Shown here: positions 43,414 through 52,453 of the stretch, one piece after another | Layout of the letters: each line of letters begins with the position of its first letter | How positions within the stretch are numbered: the first letter of the stretch is position 1 | Source of the DNA: Roseomonas alba | GTDB lineage: Bacteria > Pseudomonadota > Alphaproteobacteria > Acetobacterales > Acetobacteraceae | Assembly: GCF_019430885.1 (NCBI RefSeq) | Contig: NZ_JAHYBZ010000001.1 | Location: forward strand, 682,001 to 746,000 | DNA length: 64,000 nt | Direction: 5' to 3' | Translations under genes and position numbers: made by a program | Notes under the pieces: model-generated | Database searches by the model: none | What the model was told of the DNA's origin: nothing | What the model saw: only the letters and a program-made list of their open reading frames with translations

Positions 43414-44391
43414 TCAGCCGTCGCGGATCTTCTCGATGAGCCGAGGCAGGACCTCCTGCCAGGGTGCGGCGAGGCCGATCTCCGCGACGCGGAAGATGTC
43501 GGCCTCGGGGTCGCTGTTGATGGCGGCGATGCGGCTGCGCAGCGCGATGCCGGCGAGATGCTGGGGCGTGCCGGACATCGCGACGGCGAGGTACAGATCG
43601 GGGGCCACGAAGGCGCCCGACTGGCCGACCTGCTGCGACACGCTGGCCCAGCCGGCATCGACGGCGGGCAGGCTCGCGCCCGTCGCGGCGTCGAGCAGCG
43701 CGGCGAGTTCGTGGAGCTGCGCGAAGCCGTCCGGCCCACCCATGCCGCGGCCGCCGGAGACGACCAGCCGCGCCGCATCGACACGCCGGGGACGGTCGGC
43801 GGCGGCAGGTTGGATCATCGGCTGGGGCACGTCCTGCGGTAGCGGAATGTCGAGTTCGACCCGCGTCACCGTCGGTGCCGCGACCGCGGGCGGCGTCTCC
43901 ATCGGGCGCCGCAGCACGGCGATGCAGCGGGGTGCATCGGTTTCCACCACCAGCTCCGCGCGGCCGCCATAGGTCGCGCGATGCGCGGTCACCGTGTGGC
44001 CGTCCAGCGCCAGCGCGTTGCATCGGCCGAGTGGGACAGCGTAGATGCGGGCGGCGAGGCGCGCGGCGAGTTCTTCCCCCACCGCGCCGCCGGGCAGGAG
44101 CAGCAGGAGCGCGTCCTCATCCTCGGCAAGCAGGTGGGCAAAGGACGCCAGGAGGTGTTCGACCAGCGGCGGATCATCGGACGCGCGATGGGTCGCGAGC
44201 ACGATCTCCACCGCACCCTCCCGCGCTGCCTGGGCGGCAGCGGTATCGATGTCGGAGGCTGTTCCGAGAAGCATCGCGCCGGCCCGAAGCCCGTGCCGCG
44301 CCGCGACATCCGCGGCGGCGGCGATCGCGGCGCAGGGATCGGAAACCGCGGGATCGCCGAGCGGGACCAGGGCGAGGATGCGGCGGGTCAT
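43414..44391 (-). CDS. etfA: Electron transfer flavoprotein subunit alpha
   Basis: 325-residue FAD-binding ETF subunit. The FAD domain reads RLVVSGGRGMGG, then ASVSQQVGQSGAFVAPDLYLAVAMSGTPQHLAGI and IAAINSDPEADIF, all canonical. The N-terminal half is more diverged than in housekeeping ETFs, suggesting a locus-specific ETF. Overlaps etfB by 4 bases. Receives electrons from flavoprotein dehydrogenases and passes them to ETF-quinone oxidoreductase. Confidence 0.94.
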   Translation of the reverse strand: MTRRILALVPLGDPAVSDPCAAIAAAADVAARHGLRAGAMLLGTASDIDTAAAQAAREGAVEIVLATHRASDDPPLVEHLLASFAHLLAEDEDALLLLLPGGAVGEELAARLAARIYAVPLGRCNALALDGHTVTAHRATYGGRAELVVETDAPRCIAVLRRPMETPPAVAAPTVTRVELDIPLPQDVPQPMIQPAAADRPRRVDAARLVVSGGRGMGGPDGFAQLHELAALLDAATGASLPAVDAGWASVSQQVGQSGAFVAPDLYLAVAMSGTPQHLAGIALRSRIAAINSDPEADIFRVAEIGLAAPWQEVLPRLIEKIRDG

Positions 44392-45185
44392 CGCGACGCT
44401 CCGTCACGCCAATCGCGCAGATAGGTCGCCATCTCGGCGATCTGCGTGTCGAGCGGGCCTTCCAGCATGCGGCAGGCGCCGGCGCCGCGTTGCGGCGGCG
44501 GGACGACGGCGAGCGAGCGGGCGTGCAGGGCGATCGGACCGGCATCGGCCGGCATGGTCACGATCTCGATCGGCTCGCGCCTGGTCAGCACGACGTTTTT
44601 CATCAGCGGGTGGCGCAGGCGGTTGCTGCGATCGTTGGTCACGCTCACCAGGGCTGGCGTCGCCAGCGCGATCGCCTCCTCGCGCGGGCCGCGCATGCGG
44701 TGCGCGACGATGGCACCGTCGGCAAGGGCCAGGGCATGCGCCTGGCCGCAGAAGGTCCAGCCGCGCGCCGTGGCGAGCAGGGGTGGCAGGACGCCGTCAT
44801 CGCCGTCGCCGAACTCACGGCCCATGAGCACCAGCCCGGCCGCAGCAGCGGCATCGACCGCGGCGGCGAGCAGGCGGGTGGCAGCGTGGGGGTCCCAGAG
44901 CGGCGCGCCGGCAGTGTCGAAGCGGAAGACGCGATGCGGGCGCAGCGCCATCACCGCGCGCAGCAGCGGATCGCGGGCCGCATCGCCCGGGATCACGGCT
45001 GTGACGCGGATCGCGGGATCGGCGTCGCGCAGCTTCAGCGCCGTCTCCAGCGCCGCCTCGTCGAAAGGGCTGAGGCGATAGGGCAGGCCGGTTTCGTCCG
45101 GCTGCTCGCCGCCCGCCCGTAATGCGAGCCGTTCCAGCCGCCACTTCGGATCCACCACGCCGGCGAGCAGGACCACAATCTCCAT
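44388..45185 (-). CDS. etfB: Electron transfer flavoprotein subunit beta
   Basis: 265-residue ETF beta subunit. Recognisable by LSPFDEAALETALKLRD, MGREFGDGDDGVLPPLLA, VTNDRSNRLRHPLMKN and the AMP-proximal C-terminal half. Start ATG 45185 fits the family; the next gene upstream stops 5 bases before it. Diverged from the typical EtfB opening, in line with a specialised pair that serves the FAD dehydrogenases beside it. Confidence 0.9.
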   Translation of the reverse strand: MEIVVLLAGVVDPKWRLERLALRAGGEQPDETGLPYRLSPFDEAALETALKLRDADPAIRVTAVIPGDAARDPLLRAVMALRPHRVFRFDTAGAPLWDPHAATRLLAAAVDAAAAAGLVLMGREFGDGDDGVLPPLLATARGWTFCGQAHALALADGAIVAHRMRGPREEAIALATPALVSVTNDRSNRLRHPLMKNVVLTRREPIEIVTMPADAGPIALHARSLAVVPPPQRGAGACRMLEGPLDTQIAEMATYLRDWRDGASR

Positions 45186-45190
45186 GGCGG

Positions 45191-46558
45191 TCAGGCCGCC
45201 ACGGCGGTGCGGGCGGCGATGCGGCCGAAGATCAGCGCCTTGCCCAGCGCAGAACCGGTCATGTAGGCGTTGCCGTGGAATCCGCCGACCACCTCGCCGG
45301 CGGCCAGAAGGCCATCGATGCGCTCGCCGAAGACGTCGATCACATGCATCTGCGGGTCCACGCGCAGGCCGCAATAGGTGCCGTACACGGCGGCGGTGGA
45401 GGGATAGGCGTAGAAGGGCGGCGTTTCGATCCGCCGCAGCGCGCCGTGGTTGTGCACCATGTGGCGGCGGCCGAATTCGGGGTCCTCGCCGGCATCGACG
45501 AAGCGATTGTAGTCGGCGACGGTCTTCAGCAGCGTCGCCTCGGGCACCTCGATCTGGCGTGCGAGATCCTCCAGCGTGTCGGCCTCGATGAAGAGGCCTT
45601 CCTCCAGCCGCCGCTCGAAGTCGAGGATGCGGACCTCGTTGTCGCCGCTCGCCATGATCGGGGCGTCGAGGATCTGGAAACCGGTGCCGTAGGGCTGGCG
45701 CAGGCAGGCCTCGCCGAGCAGCTTGTAGGAGAGCGATTCATCGACGAAGCGGCGGCCATCCTGGTTCACCGCGATCGCACCCTTGTAGACGCAGAGGCAG
45801 CTATGGTTGTTCAGCTCGTCGGTCGGGTGCTTGCCGAAGGTGCCCTTGATCTGCGCCATGTCGCGCAGGTCGGCACCGAGCGCCCAGGCCATGCGCAGCC
45901 CGTCGCCGGCATTGCCCTCTCCGCCGACGAAGACCGCGTGCTCGCAGGCCGGCGCGAATTGCGCGAGCAGTTCGGGATTGCGGCTGAAGCCGCCGCTGGC
46001 CAGGATCACGCCGCGGCGGGCTGTGATGTCGAGGGCGCCATCCGGGCCTTCGGCCAGCAGGCCGGTGACGCGGCCGGTGGTGGCATCGCGCCGCAGCCGT
46101 CGCGCCGCGGTGTTGGTCAGCAGCGTCACCTTGCCGGTCGCGCGGCAGCGCGCGGCGAGCAGCCGCACCAGATCCGCCGGATCGACGGTGTGCACGCGCG
46201 GGACGGATTGGCCCGAGGAGGCCTCCAGCCCCGGCGCGAAGACCTGGCCATGCGCCTTCAGCCAGTCATAGGTCTCGAGCTGATGGTCGGCATAGACGGC
46301 GATCAGCGCATCATCCGCCGCACCGCCGCCGAGCTGCTTCAGGTCGCGCGCCAGCAGCGCCGCATCGTCCGCGATGCCCTGTTCGCGCTGCATGTCGGTG
46401 CCGGCGAAGGCGAGGCAGCCGCCGCTCATGGCCGAGGAGCCGCCCGTCTCGGACAGCTTTTCCAGCATCAGGACCTCGGCGCCGCGTTCAGCCGCTTCGA
46501 GCGCGGCGGCGAAGCCGGCGGCGCCACCGCCGACGACGAGGATGTCGGTTTCCATCAT
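45191..46558 (-). CDS. FAD-dependent oxidoreductase (fumarate reductase flavoprotein-like) 1
   Basis: 455-residue flavoprotein. N-terminal dinucleotide fold METDILVVGGGAAGFAAALEAAERG, the SSAMSGGC flavin loop, GVILASGGFSRNPELL, and the C-terminal DVFGERIDGLLAAGEVVGG then GSALGKALIFGRIAA, where fumarate reductase-like proteins place the adenine-binding motif. TGATG overlap with the next gene upstream and 5 bases from etfB: these three are tightly coupled. Substrate probably an organic acid; oxidation coupled to ETF is inferred. Confidence 0.93.
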   Translation of the reverse strand: MMETDILVVGGGAAGFAAALEAAERGAEVLMLEKLSETGGSSAMSGGCLAFAGTDMQREQGIADDAALLARDLKQLGGGAADDALIAVYADHQLETYDWLKAHGQVFAPGLEASSGQSVPRVHTVDPADLVRLLAARCRATGKVTLLTNTAARRLRRDATTGRVTGLLAEGPDGALDITARRGVILASGGFSRNPELLAQFAPACEHAVFVGGEGNAGDGLRMAWALGADLRDMAQIKGTFGKHPTDELNNHSCLCVYKGAIAVNQDGRRFVDESLSYKLLGEACLRQPYGTGFQILDAPIMASGDNEVRILDFERRLEEGLFIEADTLEDLARQIEVPEATLLKTVADYNRFVDAGEDPEFGRRHMVHNHGALRRIETPPFYAYPSTAAVYGTYCGLRVDPQMHVIDVFGERIDGLLAAGEVVGGFHGNAYMTGSALGKALIFGRIAARTAVAA

Positions 46559-48093
46559 CACGCGGCCGACACCTGCCGCGCATAGGCAGCCGCACCCGCG
46601 CCGGCGGAGCGTCCGAAGACGGAGCCCGACATGAGGCCGGCACCGCCGGGATAGCCGGTGTAATAGAGGCCGCCCACCATCTCGCCGGTCGCGTAGAGGC
46701 CGGGGATGCGTGGCCCGTCCTCGCTGACCACCATGGCCGTCTCGTCGACGCGGATGCCGCCATAGGTGCAGGTGACGCCGCAGGTGATGCCGATCGCGAT
46801 GAAGGGCGGCTTGTCGAGCGGATTGGCCCAATTGGTCTTCGGCACCTTCAGCCCGGGAACGCCGCGCCCGTCACGGATGTTCGGGTTGAAGGGCACGTCG
46901 CGCTGCACCGCGGCGTTCCATTCGCGCACGGTGCGCAGGAAGCCTTCGCGATCGACATCGCCCATCCGGTCGGCGAGCTCCTCGATCGTGTTGGCCTCGA
47001 TCTTGGTGATCTGGCGGATGCGGTATTCGTCCGAGAGAAGATGCGCGACGTGCTGGTCGAAGATCTGCCAGGCGAGGCCGGCGGGCTGTTCCAGCACCGC
47101 CTTGCCGAGCGTCGCGTAGATGTAGTTGCGGAAATCCGCGCCCTCGTTGAAGAAGCGCTCGCCGCGGAGGTTCACCATGATGCCCATGGGGAAGCCGTTC
47201 TTCTGCTGCCCGGCCAGGCCGAGCTCGCCGAATTCGGGGGCGCAGCGGTCATAGGCGACGGCGTGGCAGCCAGACCAGTGACCGTAGGACAGCGCGCCGA
47301 CGTCGCGCGCCATCTGGATGCCGTCGCCGGTGTTGAAGCGCGTGCCGCGCGGCTTGGCGAGGTCCCAGTCCTGGCCCAGGTAGCGCGCGCGCCATTCGGC
47401 ATTGGCGTGGAAGCCACCGGCGCCGAGCACCACGGCGCCGGAGCGGATCGCGCGCCGCTTGCCCTGGTGGATCACCTCCACACCATGCACGCCGTCATCG
47501 TCGGCGATCAGACTGACGGCGCGCGCACCATACAGGACCTTGATGCCGCGCTTCGCCGCGGAGGCGAAGAGCATGTCCATCAGTCCGCGCCCACCGCCGA
47601 CGGCTTCCACCGTCAGCCCGCCCCAGAACTTGAACTTCCCGTCCAGCTTGAAGGCCTGGCGGCCGTAGATGGGCACGAAGCGCACGCCCTTCTCGCGCAT
47701 CCAGACCATGGTGGGCAGGCTGTGGTCCACCAGCACCTGGATCAGGTCCGCATTCGCACGCCAGTTGGACAGGCGCATGCAGTCGTCGAAATAGGTGTCG
47801 CGCGTATAGGTGCCGAAATCAGTCATCGCGATCTCGGCGTCCGTGAGGTCGGGGACGATGCGCTGCAGATCCTCGACGCCGTCATAGACGGTGCGGAAGG
47901 CGCCGCCGCTATGGGCGCTGTTGCCGCCGCGATCCTCCTCCGGCGCGCGTTCCAGCACCAGCACACGGGCGCCGGCCTCCTGCGCGGACAGGGCGGCGCA
48001 CATCGCCGCGTTGCCCGCGCCGACCACGATGACATCGATTGCCCCGAGGGCTTCCTCCTGCGCCATTGCCGTGCCTTGCTGCCGTTGGTCCAT
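46558..48093 (-). CDS. FAD-dependent oxidoreductase, tricarballylate dehydrogenase (TcuA)-like
   Basis: 511-residue flavoprotein. IDVIVVGAGNAAMCAALSAQEAGARVLVLERAP then RGGNSAHSGGAFR closely follows the TcuA pattern; the C terminus IPGLYATGEMVGGLYYTGYPGGAG is the conserved flavin-binding end. TcuA oxidises tricarballylate to aconitate. Here no TcuB or TcuC neighbour exists, so the true substrate may differ. First gene of the second transcription unit, immediately downstream of the terminator at 48222-48249. Confidence 0.92.
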   Translation of the reverse strand: MDQRQQGTAMAQEEALGAIDVIVVGAGNAAMCAALSAQEAGARVLVLERAPEEDRGGNSAHSGGAFRTVYDGVEDLQRIVPDLTDAEIAMTDFGTYTRDTYFDDCMRLSNWRANADLIQVLVDHSLPTMVWMREKGVRFVPIYGRQAFKLDGKFKFWGGLTVEAVGGGRGLMDMLFASAAKRGIKVLYGARAVSLIADDDGVHGVEVIHQGKRRAIRSGAVVLGAGGFHANAEWRARYLGQDWDLAKPRGTRFNTGDGIQMARDVGALSYGHWSGCHAVAYDRCAPEFGELGLAGQQKNGFPMGIMVNLRGERFFNEGADFRNYIYATLGKAVLEQPAGLAWQIFDQHVAHLLSDEYRIRQITKIEANTIEELADRMGDVDREGFLRTVREWNAAVQRDVPFNPNIRDGRGVPGLKVPKTNWANPLDKPPFIAIGITCGVTCTYGGIRVDETAMVVSEDGPRIPGLYATGEMVGGLYYTGYPGGAGLMSGSVFGRSAGAGAAAYARQVSAA

Positions 48094-48221
48094 TGGTGTC
48101 GTCCTGCGACACGCGGGGGATTATCGGCGAGCCCTGGAGTGGGTCCAGCAGCGAGCACGGCATGGTTCGCGAATACTCCATTCACGAAAGACGAAATGCC
48201 GACGGCAGTGCACAAACGAAA
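48094..48221. promoter_or_regulatory. Probable promoter region of the TcuA-like/etf unit
   Basis: Gap between the upstream terminator and the TcuA-like start. It includes TTCGCGAA (48166-48173) and TTCACGAAAGA (48181-48191); the related TTCGTGAAAGA occurs at 54021-54031 upstream of the first gene of the locus, so both may bind one regulator. No -35/-10 pair is clear. Confidence 0.4.
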
Positions 48222-48249
48222 AGCGCCCCGGGATCGCTCCCGGGGCGCT
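48219..48249 (-). terminator. Strong intrinsic terminator splitting the catabolic locus
   Basis: Perfect 12-bp stem AGCGCCCCGGGA / TCCCGGGGCGCT (48222-48233 and 48238-48249) with a 4-base loop (GCGA on the minus strand), followed on that strand by TTTT. It lies 25 bases after the isochorismatase-fold gene and closes the upstream transcription unit (53.9-48.3 kb). Confidence 0.9.
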
Positions 48250-48273
48250 GGCGACGCGTCGCGCGATGCGCGG

Positions 48274-48855
48274 TCAGGCCGTGAAGTCGACCGCGTCGGA
48301 TGTGGTGAAGGTGGCGAAGCGCTGCAGCACGCGGATCGCGGCGTCATGATCCTCGTTGGTGGGCGAGGCGCAGCAATCCTCGATGACGGTGCACACATAG
48401 TCGCGGTCATGGGCATCGCGTACCGTGCCCTGCACCACGGCGATGGTGGACACGCCGGAACAGAAGATCCGCCGGATGCCATGCGCGCGCAGGATCGCCT
48501 CGAGGCTCGTTGCATAGAACGGGCTGACGCGGTGCTTGACGATGTCGAAGTCGCCCGGCTGCGGCGCGAGATCCTTGTGGACCTCGGTGCCCCAACTGCC
48601 GAGCTTGAACAGCCCGTGCTGCCGCGCACCGTTGAAGATCGCCGAAGTGGTCGGCGCCTCCCGGTAGTCGGGCGAGAAGCCGACGCGGACATAGCCGATC
48701 GGCACGCCGGCCGCGCGCGCCTTGGCGATCGCGGCGGCGGTGCGGGGAATGATGCCGCGGCTGCGGACCAGGGCGCCGAGCGGGCCCTTGCCGTTGGGGC
48801 CGTCCTCCGCGACCAGGTCGTTTTCCATGTCGAGCACCAGGTAGATCGAACTCAT
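48274..48855 (-). CDS. Isochorismatase-fold hydrolase lacking the nucleophile cysteine
   Basis: 193-residue protein of the isochorismatase/nicotinamidase fold. The catalytic Asp9 (YLVLDMEND) and Lys107 (DFDIVKHRVSPF) are kept. At the usual nucleophile position, where the family has G-V-x-T-x-x-C, this protein reads GVSTIAVVQGTVRDA: Val140 replaces Cys. Non-cysteine members such as PhzD and EntB do general acid-type vinyl ether hydrolysis, so it may do likewise or have lost activity. A nearby Cys132 precedes the motif by two residues and is not equivalent. Confidence 0.88.
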   Translation of the reverse strand: MSSIYLVLDMENDLVAEDGPNGKGPLGALVRSRGIIPRTAAAIAKARAAGVPIGYVRVGFSPDYREAPTTSAIFNGARQHGLFKLGSWGTEVHKDLAPQPGDFDIVKHRVSPFYATSLEAILRAHGIRRIFCSGVSTIAVVQGTVRDAHDRDYVCTVIEDCCASPTNEDHDAAIRVLQRFATFTTSDAVDFTA

Positions 48856-48882
48856 GCCATCCTCGGCTGCTGTTTCGAAGGG

Positions 48883-49863
48883 TCAGTCATCGAGGCGGAC
48901 GTTCAGCCGCGCGACGCGCGCGCGCCAGATGGCGTCCTCCTCCTGCAGATAGGCGATGAATTGCCGGCGATCGGCGATGTCGGCGATCAGGCCGTTCTGC
49001 GTCATGAAGTCGCGTGCCTCGGGCGCGCGCACGAAGGCCTGGGTCTCCTGCGACACGCGGTCGGCGATGGCATCCGGCGTGCCGGGCGGGGCGAGGATCG
49101 AGAGCCACAGATCGCCCGACAGATCGACGCCCTGTTCGGCCAAGGTCGGGACCTCCGGGATCGCCGGGAAGCGCCGCGCCGTGGCAACGCCAAGGATCGG
49201 CAGGCGCCCGCCCTGTCCGAGTGCGACGGCGACTGGCAGCATCATCGCATCCACCTGGTCGCCGAGCAGCGCCGCGACGGCCGGCGACGCGCCCTGGAAG
49301 GGGACGTGCTGCATGGCGGTCTGCGTCTCGTGCTTGAAGGTCTCCATCATGACCTGGGAGGTGCTGGCCACGCCCCAGGATGCGTAGGTGAGGGGGTTGT
49401 CCGCGCGGCTGCGCGCCAGCGCCACGAAGTCCGGGATGGTGCGCATGCCGAGCCCCGGCCGCGTGACGACCGAGAAGACCAGCCGCGCGACGGCGGAGAC
49501 CGGGACGAAGGTCTGCGGTTGATAGGGCAGGCGCCGATAGACGACCGGGTTCACCGAATGCGTGTCAGCGGTGGTGAAGATGAAGGTATGGCCGTCGGGT
49601 GCCGATTGCTGCACGGCCTGGGAGCCGAGGATGCCATTGGCGCCTGGCCGGTTTTCCACCACCACGGGTTGGCCGAGGCGCGGCGAGAGTTCCCGCGCCA
49701 CCCAGCGGGCGACGAGGTCGGTCGCCCCGCCGGGCGGATAGGCGACGACGAGGCGCACCGGCCGGGTCGGTGCCCAGGCCTGGGCCCTGGCGAGGCGCGG
49801 GGCCGTGGCGATGGCGGCGGTCGCGGCGAGCACCGTGCGGCGCCTGGCAAGAGTCGATGTCAT
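48883..49863 (-). CDS. Bug/TctC tripartite tricarboxylate transporter receptor 5
   Basis: 326-residue receptor. Signal ARRRTVLAATAAIATAPRLARA, mature WAPTRPVRLVVAYPPGGATDLV, lobe-2 QHVPFQGASPAVAALLG. It lies 16 bases after another Bug gene and 27 before the isochorismatase-fold gene; two receptors in tandem suggest more than one related ligand or binding affinity. Confidence 0.93.
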   Translation of the reverse strand: MTSTLARRRTVLAATAAIATAPRLARAQAWAPTRPVRLVVAYPPGGATDLVARWVARELSPRLGQPVVVENRPGANGILGSQAVQQSAPDGHTFIFTTADTHSVNPVVYRRLPYQPQTFVPVSAVARLVFSVVTRPGLGMRTIPDFVALARSRADNPLTYASWGVASTSQVMMETFKHETQTAMQHVPFQGASPAVAALLGDQVDAMMLPVAVALGQGGRLPILGVATARRFPAIPEVPTLAEQGVDLSGDLWLSILAPPGTPDAIADRVSQETQAFVRAPEARDFMTQNGLIADIADRRQFIAYLQEEDAIWRARVARLNVRLDD

Positions 49864-49879
49864 GACTGCTGTTTCCCTC

Positions 49880-50851
49880 TCAACCTGCCGTGATGCCGGC
49901 CGTGCGGATCAGCGCGCCGGTCTCCTCGAAGCGGCGGGTGACATAGGCCTTGAAGTCGGCGGGGCTGCCGCCGATCGGCTCGACGCCCATGGTCGTCAGG
50001 CGTGCGATGGTGGCTTGGTCGCGCAGCCCTTCGTTGATGGCGCGGTTCACGGCGTCGATCGCACCGGCCGGCGTGCCCGCGCGCAGGAACAGGCCGAACC
50101 AGGAGCTGGAATCGTAGTTGGGCACGCCTTCCTCGATCATCGTCGGCAGGTTCGGCACCAGCGGCGAGCGCCGCGCCGAGCCGATGGCGAGCGGCCGCAA
50201 CTCGCCCGAGGCGATGTAGGACTGCACGGAAGGATAGTTCTCGAACATCGTGTCGACATGGCCGGCCAGCATGTCCGTCACCGCCGGCGCGGTGCCGCGA
50301 TATGGCACATGGACCATGTCCACCTGGGCGCGTGCCTTGAACAGTTCGCCGCTGAGATGGGCGAAGGATCCGATGCCGGCGGAAGCGAAAGTGAGCTTGC
50401 CGGGCTCCGCCTTGGCGCGCGCGACGATGTCCTGGACGGAGCGGATCGGGCTGTCGCGGCGCACCACCGCGACGGCGGGGCTGTCGCCGACGAAGACCAC
50501 GGCCTCGAAGTCGCGCAGCGGATGATAGGGCATGCGCGGCGCGAGATGCGGGTTGATGGTGACCGGCCCCGGTGTGCCGGCCAGCAGCGTGTGGCCGTCC
50601 GCCGGCGCGTCGAGCACGCGTTGCGCGCCGATCATGCCGCCGGCGCCGGTGATGTTCTCCGGCACCGCTGGCTGGCCGAGGCGATCCGTCAGCATCTGCG
50701 CGCAGAGGCGCGCCATGATGTCGGTGCTGCCGCCGGCGGCGAAGGGGATGATCACGCGGACAGGATGCGTAGGGAAGCGCTCCTGCGCGCGCGCAGGGTG
50801 CGGCAGCGCCGGAAGGGCTGCCGCGAGACCCAGCAGATGACGTCTGTTCAT
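49880..50851 (-). CDS. Bug/TctC tripartite tricarboxylate transporter receptor 6
   Basis: 323-residue receptor with signal MNRRHLLGLAAALPALPHPARA, mature start FPTHPVRVIIPFAAGGSTDIM, and MVHVPYRGTAPAVTDMLAG. Paired with the preceding receptor in one transcript, and 25 bases after the racemase-fold gene. Confidence 0.93.
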   Translation of the reverse strand: MNRRHLLGLAAALPALPHPARAQERFPTHPVRVIIPFAAGGSTDIMARLCAQMLTDRLGQPAVPENITGAGGMIGAQRVLDAPADGHTLLAGTPGPVTINPHLAPRMPYHPLRDFEAVVFVGDSPAVAVVRRDSPIRSVQDIVARAKAEPGKLTFASAGIGSFAHLSGELFKARAQVDMVHVPYRGTAPAVTDMLAGHVDTMFENYPSVQSYIASGELRPLAIGSARRSPLVPNLPTMIEEGVPNYDSSSWFGLFLRAGTPAGAIDAVNRAINEGLRDQATIARLTTMGVEPIGGSPADFKAYVTRRFEETGALIRTAGITAG

Positions 50852-50876
50852 GGTTGTTCCTCCCGTCGTCGCCGCC

Positions 50877-51692
50877 TCAGCCCGGGCGGTTCGGCAGCTG
50901 GTTGAGGCCGTAGAAGCCCAGCAGTTCCTTCACCCGCGCGCGCGGCGGCTTCGCCTGGAAATAGCCGCGCCGGTTCGGCGAGACGCCGGTCACCTGGCGC
51001 AGTCCGACCATCATCTCGGCGGTCTTGATGGTGGCGGCGAGGGAATCCACCACCGGCACGCCATCCACCTCGTTCACGCCGGCCTTGGCGAGCAGCAGGC
51101 AGAGCGGTGCCTCGCCGGGGATGATGACGTCGGCGCCGCGCGCGATCAGGGCGCGGGCATCGGCGCGGAAGCGTTCGATCAGCGGGGCGGTGTCGCCGGC
51201 GTAGCCGGCCAGCACATCGGTGAAGCCGAAGCCGACCTCATGCGCGCCGACGAAACGGGACGCGAGGCCCATGCGTTCGACATTGCGTTCCACCGTGCCG
51301 GCCATGCCCTGGATGAAGAGCAGCACGCCGATGCGCTGGCCGAGCATGGTCGCCGCCAGCATCGCACTCTCCCCGTAGCCGACGACGGGGATGTCCACGA
51401 TGCTGCGGATCTCCTGCAACGAGGGCTCGGGCAAGGTGGCCAGGGCGAAGGCGTCGAAGCCTTGCTCCTCCGCCGCGATCGCACCCATGACGAATTGCTG
51501 GCTGTGCAGCGTCTGGAAATAGGCGAACTTGATGTCGTTCCCGGGATACTCGGTCTGGTAGGTGCCCGGATGCATGCCGTGCATCACCACCTCGGTACCC
51601 GGGGCGGCGACGCGCGCGAAATGCTCCTGCAACGCCGCCGCATAGGGCGGCAGGTTGCCGAGCACGGTGAAACTGTGATGCCAGATCCGCAT
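50877..51692 (-). CDS. Asp/Glu/hydantoin racemase-fold protein lacking both catalytic cysteines
   Basis: 271 residues with the two-lobed Asp/Glu/hydantoin racemase fold: LATLPEPSLQEIRSIVDIPVVGYGESAM and GADVIIPGEAPLCLLLAKAGV are the two active-site regions. In true racemases both hold a Cys. Here the first position is Thr86 and the second Glu194 (GEAPL). Cys198 lies close to the second site but is not aligned. It may act as a decarboxylase, isomerase or hydrolase, or be a non-racemase branch. Start at 51692; 11 bases from the SDR gene. Confidence 0.85.
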   Translation of the reverse strand: MRIWHHSFTVLGNLPPYAAALQEHFARVAAPGTEVVMHGMHPGTYQTEYPGNDIKFAYFQTLHSQQFVMGAIAAEEQGFDAFALATLPEPSLQEIRSIVDIPVVGYGESAMLAATMLGQRIGVLLFIQGMAGTVERNVERMGLASRFVGAHEVGFGFTDVLAGYAGDTAPLIERFRADARALIARGADVIIPGEAPLCLLLAKAGVNEVDGVPVVDSLAATIKTAEMMVGLRQVTGVSPNRRGYFQAKPPRARVKELLGFYGLNQLPNRPG

Positions 51693-51703
51693 GGTCGCTC
51701 CGT

Positions 51704-52453
51704 TCAGTCCGCCCACATGCCGCCATTCACATCGAGCACCTCGCCCGTGATGAAGCCGGCGGAGGGACCGGCGAGGAAGGCGACGGCGGCGGCCACCTCC
51801 TCCGCGCGGCCCATGCGGCCCACTGGGATCAGCGCCTGCAGCGCGGCGGGGAAGTTCGTCGTCATGGCCGAGGCGATGGGGCCGGGGGCGACCGCATTCA
51901 CGGTGATGCCGTTCGCCGCCACCTCGCGCGCGAGGAAATACGTCAACGCGTGAACGCCGGCCTTCGACACGCCGTAGGCGACGTTGCCGGCGCGATCGAG
52001 TTCGCCCTTGTCGAGCCAGGGGCGCGCATTGCCGCCATTCTTGCCGATGATGGACCCGATGTTGACGATGCGGCCGAAGCCGTTGGCGCGCATGGCCGGG
52101 ATCGCTGCCTGGCAGCAGAGGAAGGTGCCCTTGAGGTTGATGCCGAGGACGCGATCCCACTCCGCTTCCGGCAGCGTTTCCGCCGCGCCGGTGGAGACCA
52201 CGCCCGCGACATTCACCAGGATGTCGAGCCGGCCGAAGCGTTCGACCGTGCGTGCGACCATCGCCGCGATGGCATCTCGGCGCGTCACGTCCACGGCCAT
52301 CGTCAGTGCGTCGGGTGGAGCGGGCGGTTCGCGGATGTCGGCGAGGGCGAGCGACGCGCCCGCATCGCCGAGCGCCGTCGCCACCGCGCGGCCGATGCCG
52401 CCGGCCGCCCCGGTGACCAGGGCGACGCGGCCGGCGAGATCGGATGTGCTCAC
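51704..52453 (-). CDS. Short-chain dehydrogenase/reductase
   Basis: 249-residue SDR. VALVTGAAGGIGRAVA is the cofactor loop, DILVNVAGVVS replaces the usual NNAG, then VNIGSIIGK and AYGVSKAGVHALTYF contain the Ser-Tyr-Lys triad. It ends TGEVLDVNGGMWAD, typical of 3-oxoacyl reductase-like SDRs. The GTG start at 52453 overlaps the preceding stop (GTGA). Probable NAD(P)H-linked hydroxy-acid or ketone step in the locus. Confidence 0.92.
   Translation of the reverse strand: MSTSDLAGRVALVTGAAGGIGRAVATALGDAGASLALADIREPPAPPDALTMAVDVTRRDAIAAMVARTVERFGRLDILVNVAGVVSTGAAETLPEAEWDRVLGINLKGTFLCCQAAIPAMRANGFGRIVNIGSIIGKNGGNARPWLDKGELDRAGNVAYGVSKAGVHALTYFLAREVAANGITVNAVAPGPIASAMTTNFPAALQALIPVGRMGRAEEVAAAVAFLAGPSAGFITGEVLDVNGGMWAD

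Noticed and set aside
46558..48093. Calling this gene tcuA outright
   Set aside because: Motifs fit, but there is no TcuB/TcuC and two related flavoproteins lie nearby, so substrate is open.
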